Assembly (NCBI GenBank): GCA_900548735.1
Contig: URMC01000008.1
Location: 1-33,144, forward strand
Origin: an uncultured Eubacteriales bacterium
GTDB taxonomy: Bacteria > Bacillota > Clostridia > Oscillospirales > CAG-272
Reading direction: 5' to 3'
Length of the DNA stretch: 33,144 bases
A program made the translations under genes and the position numbers. This document shows positions 13,642 to 21,650 of the stretch, in pieces. Position 1 is the first letter of the stretch. The number at the start of each line of letters is the position of its first letter. The notes below the pieces were generated by a model, which was given only the letters and a program-made list of their open reading frames with translations, did not search any database and was not told where the DNA came from.

Positions 13642-14874
13642 ATGAATGTACTGGTTGTAAACGCAGGGTCCAGTTCCCTGAAATATCAACTGCTTGACAC
13701 CAACACCAATACGCTGATTGCCAAAGGCATCTGTGAGCAGATCGGGGACGACAGCCGCTCCCTCATCGACCACAAGCAGATCGTGAAAGGACTTCGCGTA
13801 ACCGAAAACCGCCCGATGAAAAACCATGCGGAAGCGATGAAGATGGTGGTGGACATGCTGCTGGACAAAACCTACGGTTGCATCTCCTCAATGGACGAAA
13901 TCGAGGCGGTCGGTCACCGGATCGTGCACGGCGGGCCTTACTTCACTTCTTCTATCCTGCTGAATGACGAAGTGCTGGAGACCCTTCGCAAATGCTATGA
14001 TTTTGCGCCGCTTCACACCGGGGCGCATATTCAGGGCATCGAAGGGTGCCTTGCCGTCATGCCGAACAAGCCCCAGGTGCTGGTGTTTGACACCGCGTTC
14101 CATCAGACCATGGCACCGGAAGCCTATATGTACGCCCTGCCCTATGAAATTTACGAAAAATACGCCGTGCGCCGTTACGGCGCACACGGCACCTCTCACC
14201 GCTACGTCTCCAAAGAGATGTGCCGCATTCTCGGCAAAACCGAGGGCACCAAAATCGTGACCTGCCATATCGGCAACGGCTCCTCCATCTCCGCTGTGAA
14301 AGACGGTAAGGTGATGGACACCTCCATGGGCTTTACCCCCCTTGCCGGTGTGGAAATGGGCACCCGTTGCGGCGACATTGACCCCGCAATCGTCCCCTAT
14401 CTGATGGAGAAAATGAACCTCTCCACCGCCGAGGTCAACGAACTGATGAACAAGAAATCCGGATTTCTCGGCATCACCAAAAACTACGCTTCCGACTCCC
14501 GTATGCTGGAGGAAGCAATCTCCAAAGGGCCTGCCGACCCGCATTATGAACTCTCCAACCTCGCCGTCAACATCCTCAAACATCAGATCAAAAAGTACAT
14601 CGGCAGTTATGCCGCGCTGATGAATGGGCTGGACGCGATCGTCTTTACCGCCGGCATCGGCGAAAACAACCCGCACCTGCGCGAACTGGTTTGCGAGAAT
14701 ATGGACTACTTCGGCATCAAAATCGACAAGGAACTGAACGCAAAAGTCCTGCGGCAGGACAACATCGTGAAGCTCTCCACCGAGGACTCCAAGGTGCTTG
14801 TCTACGTCATCCCCACCAACGAAGAACTGATGATTGCCCGCGATACCGAGGCGCTTGTCCGCGCGGCGGAATAA
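13642..14874 (+). CDS. ackA: Acetate kinase
   Basis: A 410-aa ASKHA-fold kinase that interconverts acetyl phosphate plus ADP with acetate plus ATP, the energy-yielding last step of acetogenic fermentation. The N-terminal MNVLVVNAGSSSLKYQLLD is the acetate kinase signature. Further family segments are VGHRIVHGGPYF, VFDTAFHQTMAPEAYMYALP, RRYGAHGTSHRYVS, CHIGNGSSISAV, DTSMGFTPLAGVEMGTRCGD and FTAGIGENNPHLRE. The start at 13642 has GGAGG 7 nt upstream and gives the canonical N-terminus; the longer open frame upstream covers the promoter. No pta gene is adjacent. Confidence 0.97.
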   Translation: MNVLVVNAGSSSLKYQLLDTNTNTLIAKGICEQIGDDSRSLIDHKQIVKGLRVTENRPMKNHAEAMKMVVDMLLDKTYGCISSMDEIEAVGHRIVHGGPYFTSSILLNDEVLETLRKCYDFAPLHTGAHIQGIEGCLAVMPNKPQVLVFDTAFHQTMAPEAYMYALPYEIYEKYAVRRYGAHGTSHRYVSKEMCRILGKTEGTKIVTCHIGNGSSISAVKDGKVMDTSMGFTPLAGVEMGTRCGDIDPAIVPYLMEKMNLSTAEVNELMNKKSGFLGITKNYASDSRMLEEAISKGPADPHYELSNLAVNILKHQIKKYIGSYAALMNGLDAIVFTAGIGENNPHLRELVCENMDYFGIKIDKELNAKVLRQDNIVKLSTEDSKVLVYVIPTNEELMIARDTEALVRAAE

Positions 14875-14884
14875 GCACTCTTTC

Positions 14885-14913
14885 AGTATAGCACATCCCG
14901 CGGGTTTTGGCAA
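14885..14913 (-). promoter_or_regulatory. Promoter-like sequence facing the ackA 3' end (antisense)
   Basis: On the minus strand TTGCCA (14908-14913), a 17-bp spacer and TGC-TATACT (14885-14890). It has the same extended -10 form as other promoters in the window. No gene lies downstream of it on that strand; it would transcribe antisense to ackA. Confidence 0.5.
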
Positions 14914-14927
14914 GCCCGCGTAAAACG

Positions 14928-14950
14928 GGGGCGGCGCCCCGCGCCGCCCC
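14928..14950 (+). terminator. GC-rich hairpin between ackA and gpmI
   Basis: A perfect 10-bp stem (GGGGCGGCGC at 14928-14937 with 14941-14950), a CCC loop and a short TTT tail. It may be a weak terminator of ackA or a leader hairpin of gpmI, which starts 20 nt later. Confidence 0.55.
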
Positions 14951-14970
14951 TTTGATTCAGGAAAGGAAAA

Positions 14971-16632
14971 ATGATGAAAACTCTGCAGAAACTGAAAAAT
15001 TTTGACGGGGTAAAAGGTCCCGTTCTCACCATCGTAATGGACGGCGTAGGGCTTGCCCCCGAGGGGCCGGGCAATGCGGTCAAATCCGCCTATACCCCCA
15101 ACCTCGATATGCTGATGGCAAACTACCCGCACGTGGCGCTCAAAGCGCACGGCACGGCGGTGGGGCTCCCCTCCGATGACGACATGGGCAACTCCGAGGT
15201 CGGTCACAACGCGCTTGGCGCGGGGCAGGTCTTTGCGCAGGGCGCAAAACTGGTCTCCAATTCCATTGAATCCGGCAAAATGTTTGAGGGTGCTACCTGG
15301 AAAGAGCTGATTGCCAACGTCAAAGCGACGGGCGGGGTGCTCCACTTCCTCGGGCTCTTCTCGGACGGGAATGTTCATTCTCATATCGACCACCTCAAGG
15401 CGATGATTACAGAAGCGAAAAAAGAGGGCGTCAGGACCGTACGCATCCACACCCTGCTCGACGGGCGCGACGTGGGCGAAACCTCGGCGCTGGAATATAT
15501 CGACCCGTTTGAGGACTTCCTCAAAGGTCTGAATGACGCCGGCTTTGACGCGGCGATTGCCAGCGGCGGCGGGCGTATGACCATCACCATGGACCGTTAC
15601 GAAGCCAACTGGAAGATGGTGGAACTCGGCTGGCACACCCACGTGCTGGGCGAGGGGCGGCAGTTTGCAAGCGCGGCGGAAGCCGTAAAGACCTACCGGG
15701 AGGAGACCCACGCCATCGACCAGGATCTGCCCCCGTTTGTGATTGCCAAAGACGGCAAGCCGATCGGCACCATCAATGATGGTGACAGCGTGATTTTCTA
15801 CAACTTCCGCGGCGACCGTTCCATTGAAATTTCCAAAGCCTTTGACGGCGGCGCGGAGTTTGACAAATTCGACCGCGTGCGCGTGCCGAAAGTGGTGTAT
15901 GCCGGCATGCTGGAATACGACGGCGACCTGCACATCCCGAAAAAATATCTGGTCAACCCGCCGGAAATCACCAACACGATGAGCGAGTATCTGGCAGGCA
16001 CCGGCGTTTCGCAGCTTGCCATTTCCGAAACACAGAAGTTCGGCCATGTGACCTACTTCTGGAACGGGAACAAATCCGGCAAATTCTCCGAGAAGCTGGA
16101 AACCTATATTGAAGTGCCCTCCGATGTGGTACCTTTTGAACAGCGCCCGTGGATGAAGTGTGCCGAGATCACCGACAAACTGATTGAGTGCCTGGAATCC
16201 GGCAAATACCGGTACCTGCGCGTCAACTTCCCGAACGGGGATATGGTCGGGCACACCGGGTCGCTTGCGGCAACGCGTTGCTCGATGGAAGCGCTGGATC
16301 TGCAACTTGGCAGAATTCTGCCCGTGCTGGATCGGCTGGGCGGCGCGGCGCTGATCACCGCCGACCACGGCAACGCCGATGAAATGTATGAAATTGACAA
16401 AAAAACCGGCGAACCGAAGAAAGACAAAAACGGCAAGTACAAGGCAAAAACCAGCCACACCCTCAACAAGGTACCTTGCATCATTTACGACAACACCGAA
16501 GCAAAGAACCACTATGAGATGAAACCGGACGAAGGCAAATTCGGGCTTTCCGACGTTGCCGCCACGATGGTCAACCTCATGGGTTACGAAGCCCCCTCAA
16601 TGTGGGATGAAAGCCTGATCAAACTAAAATAA
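14971..16632 (+). CDS. gpmI: 2,3-bisphosphoglycerate-independent phosphoglycerate mutase
   Basis: A 553-aa alkaline-phosphatase-superfamily enzyme that converts 3-phosphoglycerate to 2-phosphoglycerate in glycolysis, using two Mn2+ ions and a phosphoserine. Asp24 (VMDGVG) and the nucleophile Ser75 in DDMGNSEVGHN are the N-terminal catalytic residues. The phosphotransfer domain contains HTLLDGRDVG and GGGRMTITMDRYE. The C-terminal metal site has FPNGDMVGHTG and ALITADHGNADEMYE. It is about 40 aa longer than typical GpmI, with a charged insertion after DEMYE (KKTGEPKKDKNGKYK) before TSHTLNKVP, as in a long clostridial/Bacteroidetes-like subtype. The start is ATG 14971 or 14974; AGGAAAGG precedes both. 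Confidence 0.95.
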   Translation: MMKTLQKLKNFDGVKGPVLTIVMDGVGLAPEGPGNAVKSAYTPNLDMLMANYPHVALKAHGTAVGLPSDDDMGNSEVGHNALGAGQVFAQGAKLVSNSIESGKMFEGATWKELIANVKATGGVLHFLGLFSDGNVHSHIDHLKAMITEAKKEGVRTVRIHTLLDGRDVGETSALEYIDPFEDFLKGLNDAGFDAAIASGGGRMTITMDRYEANWKMVELGWHTHVLGEGRQFASAAEAVKTYREETHAIDQDLPPFVIAKDGKPIGTINDGDSVIFYNFRGDRSIEISKAFDGGAEFDKFDRVRVPKVVYAGMLEYDGDLHIPKKYLVNPPEITNTMSEYLAGTGVSQLAISETQKFGHVTYFWNGNKSGKFSEKLETYIEVPSDVVPFEQRPWMKCAEITDKLIECLESGKYRYLRVNFPNGDMVGHTGSLAATRCSMEALDLQLGRILPVLDRLGGAALITADHGNADEMYEIDKKTGEPKKDKNGKYKAKTSHTLNKVPCIIYDNTEAKNHYEMKPDEGKFGLSDVAATMVNLMGYEAPSMWDESLIKLK

Positions 16633-16650
16633 CATTCCGTGATGGAAGAT

Positions 16651-16687
16651 CAAAAGCCGGACAGCGCAAAGCGCTGTCCGGCTTTTG
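16651..16687. terminator. Strong terminator after gpmI
   Basis: A perfect 17-bp stem (CAAAAGCCGGACAGCGC at 16651-16667 with 16671-16687) with an AAA loop, then TATATGGGTTTTC on the plus strand. It lies between convergent gpmI and the Gfo/Idh gene and may serve both. Confidence 0.85.
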
Positions 16688-16776
16688 TATATGGGTTTTC
16701 AATTTTAACAACATAATTTTCCAAATTAAACGGTTGAAATTCCAAATAGTAAGAGAAATCTCTTTGCTTCTTCCAA

Positions 16777-17979
16777 TTATGCATTGTAAGAGGCGTCGGT
16801 GTTGGCAATCAGGGCGGGGGTAACGTTGCTTTTGCGCCGGGAGTTTGCCACGCGTTTCATCAGCTCCGCCTTGTACAGTTCCTCATCAAACGGCAGGGTC
16901 ACGGGCTTGCCGAGGAACGCGCACAGGTGCATCGCGTTGGAAAGCATCAGGGCGTTCAACCCCTCGCGCCCGTCCGCAATCAACGGCTCACCCCGCAGGA
17001 TTGCCCCCGCAAAAGCGTTCAGCACGCCGCTGTGCTGGCTGTTTTCCCCGGTGATTTCCGGGGTGATAATTTCGCTTTTCGGCGCGGCGAAAATGCTCTC
17101 CCGGTTGCGTTTGGTAAACTCGGATTCTTTGGTTTCCAGTTTGGTCAGCGTCAGTTTCTTGGCGTTCTCGCAAAGCAGGGTGCCGCCGTCGCATACAATT
17201 TCAAACCGGTTGGTGCCGGGGGCGTCGCCCGTGGTGGTCACAAACGTGCCGGTTGCTCCGTTGGCGTACTCCACATAGGCGGTCACGTCGTCCTCTACCT
17301 CAATGTCATGCCACTTGCCGAAATGCAGGTGCGCGTCCACATACGTGGGCATCCCGCAAATCCACTGCCAGAGGTCGAGGTTGTGCGGGCATTGATTCAG
17401 CAGTACGCCGCCGCCCTCGCCGCTCCAGGTTGCGCGCCAGGCGCCGGAGTCATAGTAAAACTGCGGGCGATACCAGTTGGTGATAATCCAGGAGGTACGG
17501 CGGATCGCGCCCAGCTCCCCGCTGTCGATAATCTCTTTCATCTTACGGAACACGGGGTTGGTGCGCTGATTGAACATCATACCGAATACCAGATCCTTGT
17601 GCCGGTCTGCCTCGGCAATCATTTCCCGCACCTGAAGCGTGTAAACGCCGGCGGGCTTTTCGCTCATCACGTGCAATCCGTGGCGAAGCGCCTCGCAAAC
17701 GTATTTCGGGTGATCGTAATGAGGCACGGCAACCAACACCGCGTCCGTTTTGCCGCTTGCCATCATTTCTTCGGCAGAGGAAAACAGTTCCGCCACGGGG
17801 ATGTCCGCCCCGCCCGCGCGACGGGCTTCCTGCTCGGCGCGGCAGGCGTCCAGCCGCGTTTTATCGGTGTCCGCCACCGCTGTCAGCACGATCTCCGGGC
17901 ATTTGCCGTCCCAGATATGCTTGGCGTGCGCACTGCCCATATTTCCGTATCCGATAATACCAAGTCTCACTTTTTCCAT
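16777..17979 (-). CDS. Gfo/Idh/MocA family NAD(P)-dependent oxidoreductase
   Basis: A 400-aa two-domain sugar oxidoreductase. The Rossmann domain opens with LGIIGYGNMGSAHAKH (residues 6-21). The family motif EKP (107-109, in VMSEKPAGVYT) marks the active-site Lys. The C-terminal beta-sheet domain contains NQCPHNLDLWQWICGMP, with the catalytic His. Members oxidise or reduce a ring carbon of sugars, inositols or glycosides. I chose ATG 17979, 7 nt after AAGGAG; ATG 17982 is nearly as good, and the longer open frame upstream is not protein-like. It is the last gene of a five-gene hexuronate-type operon, 23 nt after a TIM-barrel isomerase gene, suggesting the pair act on one substrate. Confidence 0.88.
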   Translation of the reverse strand: MEKVRLGIIGYGNMGSAHAKHIWDGKCPEIVLTAVADTDKTRLDACRAEQEARRAGGADIPVAELFSSAEEMMASGKTDAVLVAVPHYDHPKYVCEALRHGLHVMSEKPAGVYTLQVREMIAEADRHKDLVFGMMFNQRTNPVFRKMKEIIDSGELGAIRRTSWIITNWYRPQFYYDSGAWRATWSGEGGGVLLNQCPHNLDLWQWICGMPTYVDAHLHFGKWHDIEVEDDVTAYVEYANGATGTFVTTTGDAPGTNRFEIVCDGGTLLCENAKKLTLTKLETKESEFTKRNRESIFAAPKSEIITPEITGENSQHSGVLNAFAGAILRGEPLIADGREGLNALMLSNAMHLCAFLGKPVTLPFDEELYKAELMKRVANSRRKSNVTPALIANTDASYNA

Positions 17980-18002
17980 CATGATTCTCCTTTTTCCGTA
18001 AT

Positions 18003-18779
18003 TTACAGCCCCGCCGAGCGACAAAAGGCAAGGCTTCGTTTCAGGCAATCGAACGGGTCCTCCCCGTAGCATTTATCCTGTTCCACAAACGCGTATTCCA
18101 CGCCGGCTCCCTTTGCCGCGGCAAAGATACGCTCCCAGTTGAGGTTCCCCTCGCCCACCGGCGCCATATGCGGCGCGTGCTCTGCGGGGTCAAACGCAAA
18201 ATCTTTGAAATGAATGCAGGGCACCCGGTCGCGGTAACGAAGCAGGAACGCCGCCGGGTCGTCCCCGCCCATCTGGCACCAATAGGTGTCGGCAAGAAAA
18301 CCGCATTCCGCCGGGGTCAGGACCTCTGCCAACCGCTCAAAAAAGTTTTTGCCTGCCGCATTTTTCGCGTATTCCCGGTTGTGATTATGATACAGGAACC
18401 GATGCCCCGCGGCGGCAATCGCCTTAGCGGTCTGCGGCAGCCACGTCAGCGCTTCGTCAAACGCGAGAAGCGCGTTTTTTTCTTTATCGAAGCAATGCGG
18501 GGCGGAGCCAAGCCCGATATAGGGGATGCCCGTCACGTCATGCGCCGCAATCACCGCGGGCAGGTCGTTTTGCAGTTTCTCCGCGGCGACGTGGGTCACG
18601 GGGGCGACCAGCCCCAGTTTTTTCAGGGTATCACGCATCCATGCGGGGTCATACTCGCACACGCCGGAAAGCTGCACCGCCGTGTAGCCCATCTCCGCCA
18701 CGCGGGTAAGTGAAATTTCCAGATCCTGTGTGGTCTTGCAGAACTCCCGCAGGGTATACATCTGTGCGCCGATGATCAT
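18003..18779 (-). CDS. Sugar phosphate isomerase/epimerase-like TIM barrel
   Basis: A 258-aa AP-endonuclease-2/xylose-isomerase-like TIM barrel. Segments around the divalent metal site are FLYHNHNREY, CGFLADTYWCQMGGDDP, VPCIHFKDFAF, MAPVGEGNLNW and YAFVEQDKC, giving the Glu/Asp/His/Glu ligand set expected for this family. MIIGAQMYTLREFC is a typical first strand. Members act as isomerases, epimerases, dehydratases or, with Gfo/Idh partners, as glycoside-processing enzymes; the substrate is not identifiable here. AAAGGAGG precedes ATG 18779. It lies 12 nt after the other TIM-barrel gene. Confidence 0.85.
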   Translation of the reverse strand: MIIGAQMYTLREFCKTTQDLEISLTRVAEMGYTAVQLSGVCEYDPAWMRDTLKKLGLVAPVTHVAAEKLQNDLPAVIAAHDVTGIPYIGLGSAPHCFDKEKNALLAFDEALTWLPQTAKAIAAAGHRFLYHNHNREYAKNAAGKNFFERLAEVLTPAECGFLADTYWCQMGGDDPAAFLLRYRDRVPCIHFKDFAFDPAEHAPHMAPVGEGNLNWERIFAAAKGAGVEYAFVEQDKCYGEDPFDCLKRSLAFCRSAGL

Positions 18780-18791
18780 ATTTTTCCTCCT

Positions 18792-19634
18792 TTACAGTGC
18801 GGAAAGAATTTCTTTCAGGCTCTTCACGGCAAAGTCAAACGCCGCTCTGCCGGAGGGGAACTGCCACTCCGCGGCGCTCTCTCCCTCGCCCGCCGCTTCC
18901 AGCGCGCCGCGACCGATAAACTTGGTCAGGTGCGGCTCCAGCGTCAGCACCTCGTGCCCGTCGGCAAAAAAGTGGGGGAGGTATCCGGCAAGCTGCCCCT
19001 CGCCCTTGCCGGGGGGCACCACTACGCCGTCCGCGCGGGCGTCCTTGATGTGCCCGTAGTACACGTAAGGCGCCAGCATATCCCATGCTCTCAGGGTGTC
19101 CTCTTTGCACTGCACAAAGTTGGCGGGGTCAAACACGGCGGAAAGCTCCGGCAGGGCACGATGGATTTCCAGGCACCGGTCGGCAACGTCGCCGTAAATG
19201 CCTTTTTCGTTCTCGTGGCAGAGCCGCACCGGGTGTCCTTTTGCCAGCTCCGCAAAGCGGGAAAGGCGCAACAACACCTCGTCACGGTACACGGGGTCGC
19301 CGTTTGTCCCGTAGAAACTGAACAGGCGGATGCACTCCGCGCCCACAATGTCCGCGGTTTCCAAAAGGCGCAGGAATTGCTCTTTTTCCTTATCGAAAGA
19401 GTCGTGGATATCGGTTTTTCCGGCAGGGGAGCCGAGAGAGAACACGCGGATGTCCGCGCTGTCAAGGATGTTTTTGACCTCCCTTGCCTCGGCAGGGGTC
19501 AGGTGCGACACATTTTTGCCGTTGACCCCGCGCATTTCCAAAAGCCCGATGCCGTTGTCCCTCATCGCGCGGATCTGCCCCTCAAGAGTGGGGTCTGCTT
19601 CATCCGCAAAAGCGCATAGTCTGCAATGTACCAT
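18792..19634 (-). CDS. Sugar phosphate isomerase/epimerase-like TIM barrel (second)
   Basis: A 280-aa xylose-isomerase-like TIM barrel of a different subfamily from its neighbour. Likely metal-site segments are VRLCHENEKGIYGD (Glu), LSAVFDPANFVQC (Asp), YYGHIKDARADG (His) and EVLTLEPHL (Glu). The opening MVHCRLCAFADEADPTLEGQ suits 'sugar phosphate isomerase/epimerase' proteins of hexuronate loci. It starts 11 nt downstream of the SDR gene, with AAAGGAGA before ATG 19634. Its role is probably in processing a ketogenic sugar intermediate made by the Gfo/Idh enzyme, by context only. Confidence 0.83.
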   Translation of the reverse strand: MVHCRLCAFADEADPTLEGQIRAMRDNGIGLLEMRGVNGKNVSHLTPAEAREVKNILDSADIRVFSLGSPAGKTDIHDSFDKEKEQFLRLLETADIVGAECIRLFSFYGTNGDPVYRDEVLLRLSRFAELAKGHPVRLCHENEKGIYGDVADRCLEIHRALPELSAVFDPANFVQCKEDTLRAWDMLAPYVYYGHIKDARADGVVVPPGKGEGQLAGYLPHFFADGHEVLTLEPHLTKFIGRGALEAAGEGESAAEWQFPSGRAAFDFAVKSLKEILSAL

Positions 19635-19645
19635 TTTTTCTCCTT

Positions 19646-20476
19646 TCAGACCCCGGAGTAAGCGGCAAAGCCGCCGTCTACCGGGAGTACCACTCCGGTC
19701 ACAAAGCCGGAGGCAGAATCATCCGTGAAAAACCGCAGGGCGCCAAGCAGCTCCTCCGGCTTCCCGAAGCGCCCCATCGGGGTCGCCGCCAGAATCTTAC
19801 CGGTGCGGGGCGTAGGAGTGCCGTCCTCGTGAAAGAGCAACGCTTTGTTCTGCGCCGTGACAAAGAAGCCGGGGGCAATGGCGTTGACGCGGATTCCCGC
19901 CGGGGCAAAATAGACCGCCAGCCATTGCGTAAAGTTGGAAACCCCTGCCTTTGCCGCCGAATACGCGGGGATTTTGGTCAGGGGGCGGAAGGCGTTCATC
20001 GAGGAGATGTTCAGCACCGAACAGCCTTTTTTGCCTACCATATCGGGGGTAAATACCTGCGTGGGCAGAAGGGTGCCGAGGATGTTGAGATTAAACACAA
20101 ACTCAAACCCTGCCTTGTCCAGATTGAAAAACGTGGCAACATCCTCTCTTGTTTCGTCGCCTGCGGTAAAGGTCTCGTTTGCCGCCGTGGCGCGCGGGCT
20201 GTTGCCCCCGGCGCCGTTGATCAGCACCGTGGCGGGGCCAAGTTCCGCCAGCATTTTTTCGTGTGCCGCCTGCAAGGAGGCTTTATCCAGCACGTCGCAG
20301 GGGTAAGCCGCCGCCGTGCCGCCCTCGGCGCGAATCCGCGCGGCAAGCGCCTCGGCACCCTCTGCATTGCGATCCAGCAGTGCCACGGCATAGCCGTTTT
20401 TCACCATTTCCGTCGCGAACGCGGAGGGTAACACCCCCGCCGCGCCGGTGATGACGCAAACTTTTTTCGCTTCCAT
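19646..20476 (-). CDS. uxuB: SDR-type D-mannonate oxidoreductase (fructuronate reductase)
   Basis: A 276-aa short-chain dehydrogenase related to B. subtilis YjmF-type UxuB. It would interconvert D-fructuronate and D-mannonate with NAD(H). It has ITGAAGVLPSAFA as a modified glycine-rich loop (the usual GxxxGIG is changed to GAAGVLPS), INGAGGNSP, NISSMNAF, the catalytic YSAAK, and IAPGFFVTAQN. The insertion after NGAGGN (ATAANETFTAGDET) and the LFHEDGTPTPRTGKIL segment are typical of this UxuB-like SDR group. I prefer ATG 20476, 9 nt after AAGGAG, over the TTG at 20497 that lies inside uxuA. Position directly behind uxuA supports the assignment. Confidence 0.87.
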   Translation of the reverse strand: MEAKKVCVITGAAGVLPSAFATEMVKNGYAVALLDRNAEGAEALAARIRAEGGTAAAYPCDVLDKASLQAAHEKMLAELGPATVLINGAGGNSPRATAANETFTAGDETREDVATFFNLDKAGFEFVFNLNILGTLLPTQVFTPDMVGKKGCSVLNISSMNAFRPLTKIPAYSAAKAGVSNFTQWLAVYFAPAGIRVNAIAPGFFVTAQNKALLFHEDGTPTPRTGKILAATPMGRFGKPEELLGALRFFTDDSASGFVTGVVLPVDGGFAAYSGV

Positions 20477-20477
20477 C

Positions 20478-21518
20478 TTATCTGTCTCCTTTTTCAATCG
20501 CTTCGATCATTCCGGCAAGGTACATCGCGCCCAGCGCCCGGTCATACAGCCCATAGCCGGGGCGCCCGTTTTCACCCCAGATCATCCGCCCGTGATCGGG
20601 GCGGACGTAGGCGTCAAACCCGCCGCGGTGCAGTGCCGAAAGAATTCCGTAAATATCCAGCGACCCGCATTCCGTGGGGTGCGCCACCTCGTGAAACTGC
20701 CGGTATCCCGTGCGCCTGATGTTGCGGATGTGGGCAAACGGGATGCGTTTTGCGTATTTTTGCGCCATTTTTACCAGGTCATTGTCAGGGTCGGCGCCAA
20801 GGGAGCCGGTGCAGAACGTCAGTCCGTTTGCCTCATCGTCCACCAGCTTCAAAAACCGGTCGATATTCTTCTCCGAGGTGATGATCCGCGGCAGACCGAA
20901 AATGCCCCACGGCGGGTCGTCCGGGTGGATCGCCATACGGATCCCGGAGGGCGCCGCCACCGGGATCACCGCTTCAAGGAAGTTTTGCAGGTTGTGCCAG
21001 AGTTGTTCCTCCCCTACATTTTCATATCTTGCCAGCAGGGCGCGCAACTCCTCGCGGGAGTAACTTTCATCCCATCCGGGAAGGGATAAACCTTCCTTGG
21101 CGGGGTCCATCTTCCGCACGGTCTCCTCGTCATAGGCAAGGGAATTTGCCCCGTTTGCCATCGGGCGGTGTAAATCACTTCGCAGCCAGTCAAACACCGG
21201 CATAAAGTTGTAGCAAACGCACTTTACGCCTGCTTCCCCAAGGCGGCGGAGGTTTTCGCAATACGCGTCGATCATCGCGGGGGCTTTCGCGGAGCCGAGT
21301 TTGATCTCCTCCGGCACCGGCACGCTCTCCACCACCTCGAAGGAAAGCCCGTGCGCCGCCGCGTCCCCGCGGATTTTCGCAATGCTCTCTCTCGGCCAAA
21401 CGCCGCCGGGCGGCACGTCATATACGGCGCTGACGATGGACTTCACTGCCGGAATCTGCGAAATCGCGGTCAGCGTCACCGGGTCGCCCTCTCCGTAATG
21501 GCGGAATGTTATCATCAT
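20478..21518 (-). CDS. uxuA: Mannonate dehydratase
   Basis: A 346-aa UxuA-type TIM-barrel enzyme that dehydrates D-mannonate to 2-keto-3-deoxygluconate in hexuronate catabolism. Family segments are GVWPRESIAKIR, VVESVPVPEEIK, YCENLRRLGEAGVKCVCYNFMPVFDW, IRMAIHPDDPPWGIFGLPRI (metal His/Asp region) and DAYVRPDHGRMIWGE. Length matches. Three clustered ATGs exist; I chose 21518, 8 nt after AGGAGG (alternatives 21515, 21524). It is the first gene of a leftward operon and faces an AraC-type regulator across a 132-bp gap. No KDG kinase/aldolase or uronate isomerase is in view. Confidence 0.93.
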   Translation of the reverse strand: MMITFRHYGEGDPVTLTAISQIPAVKSIVSAVYDVPPGGVWPRESIAKIRGDAAAHGLSFEVVESVPVPEEIKLGSAKAPAMIDAYCENLRRLGEAGVKCVCYNFMPVFDWLRSDLHRPMANGANSLAYDEETVRKMDPAKEGLSLPGWDESYSREELRALLARYENVGEEQLWHNLQNFLEAVIPVAAPSGIRMAIHPDDPPWGIFGLPRIITSEKNIDRFLKLVDDEANGLTFCTGSLGADPDNDLVKMAQKYAKRIPFAHIRNIRRTGYRQFHEVAHPTECGSLDIYGILSALHRGGFDAYVRPDHGRMIWGENGRPGYGLYDRALGAMYLAGMIEAIEKGDR

Positions 21519-21547
21519 ATGCATCCCCTCCTTTTCTTACCGAAATC

Positions 21548-21606
21548 ATTGTATCACATCAAAGAAACAATAAAATTGCCTATTTTTTCAAAATACATTG
21601 CATTTT
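21548..21606. promoter_or_regulatory. Divergent uxuA / araC control region
   Basis: A likely uxuA -10 (TACAAT on the minus strand, 21548-21553) lacks a good -35, as expected for an activator-dependent promoter. An imperfect palindrome, AAAATAC-ATT-GCATTTT (21590-21606), overlaps the -35 of the regulator's own promoter and is a candidate operator. The region is AT-rich compared with its surroundings. Confidence 0.5.
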
Positions 21607-21626
21607 AGGTCAAAACGTGGTATGCT
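21598..21626 (+). promoter_or_regulatory. Promoter of the AraC-type regulator gene
   Basis: TTGCAT (21598-21603), a 17-bp spacer, TATGCT (21621-21626), 24 bp upstream of the ATG. Confidence 0.65.
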
Positions 21627-21650
21627 ACTCTTGGAAAGGGGGCGGGGCGG

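Noticed and set aside
13888..16512. An 874-codon open frame on the minus strand across ackA and gpmI
   Set aside because: It is a shadow of two unmistakable plus-strand genes in GC-rich sequence. Its translation has no family resemblance and is rich in His, Val, Phe and Arg as expected from antisense codons.
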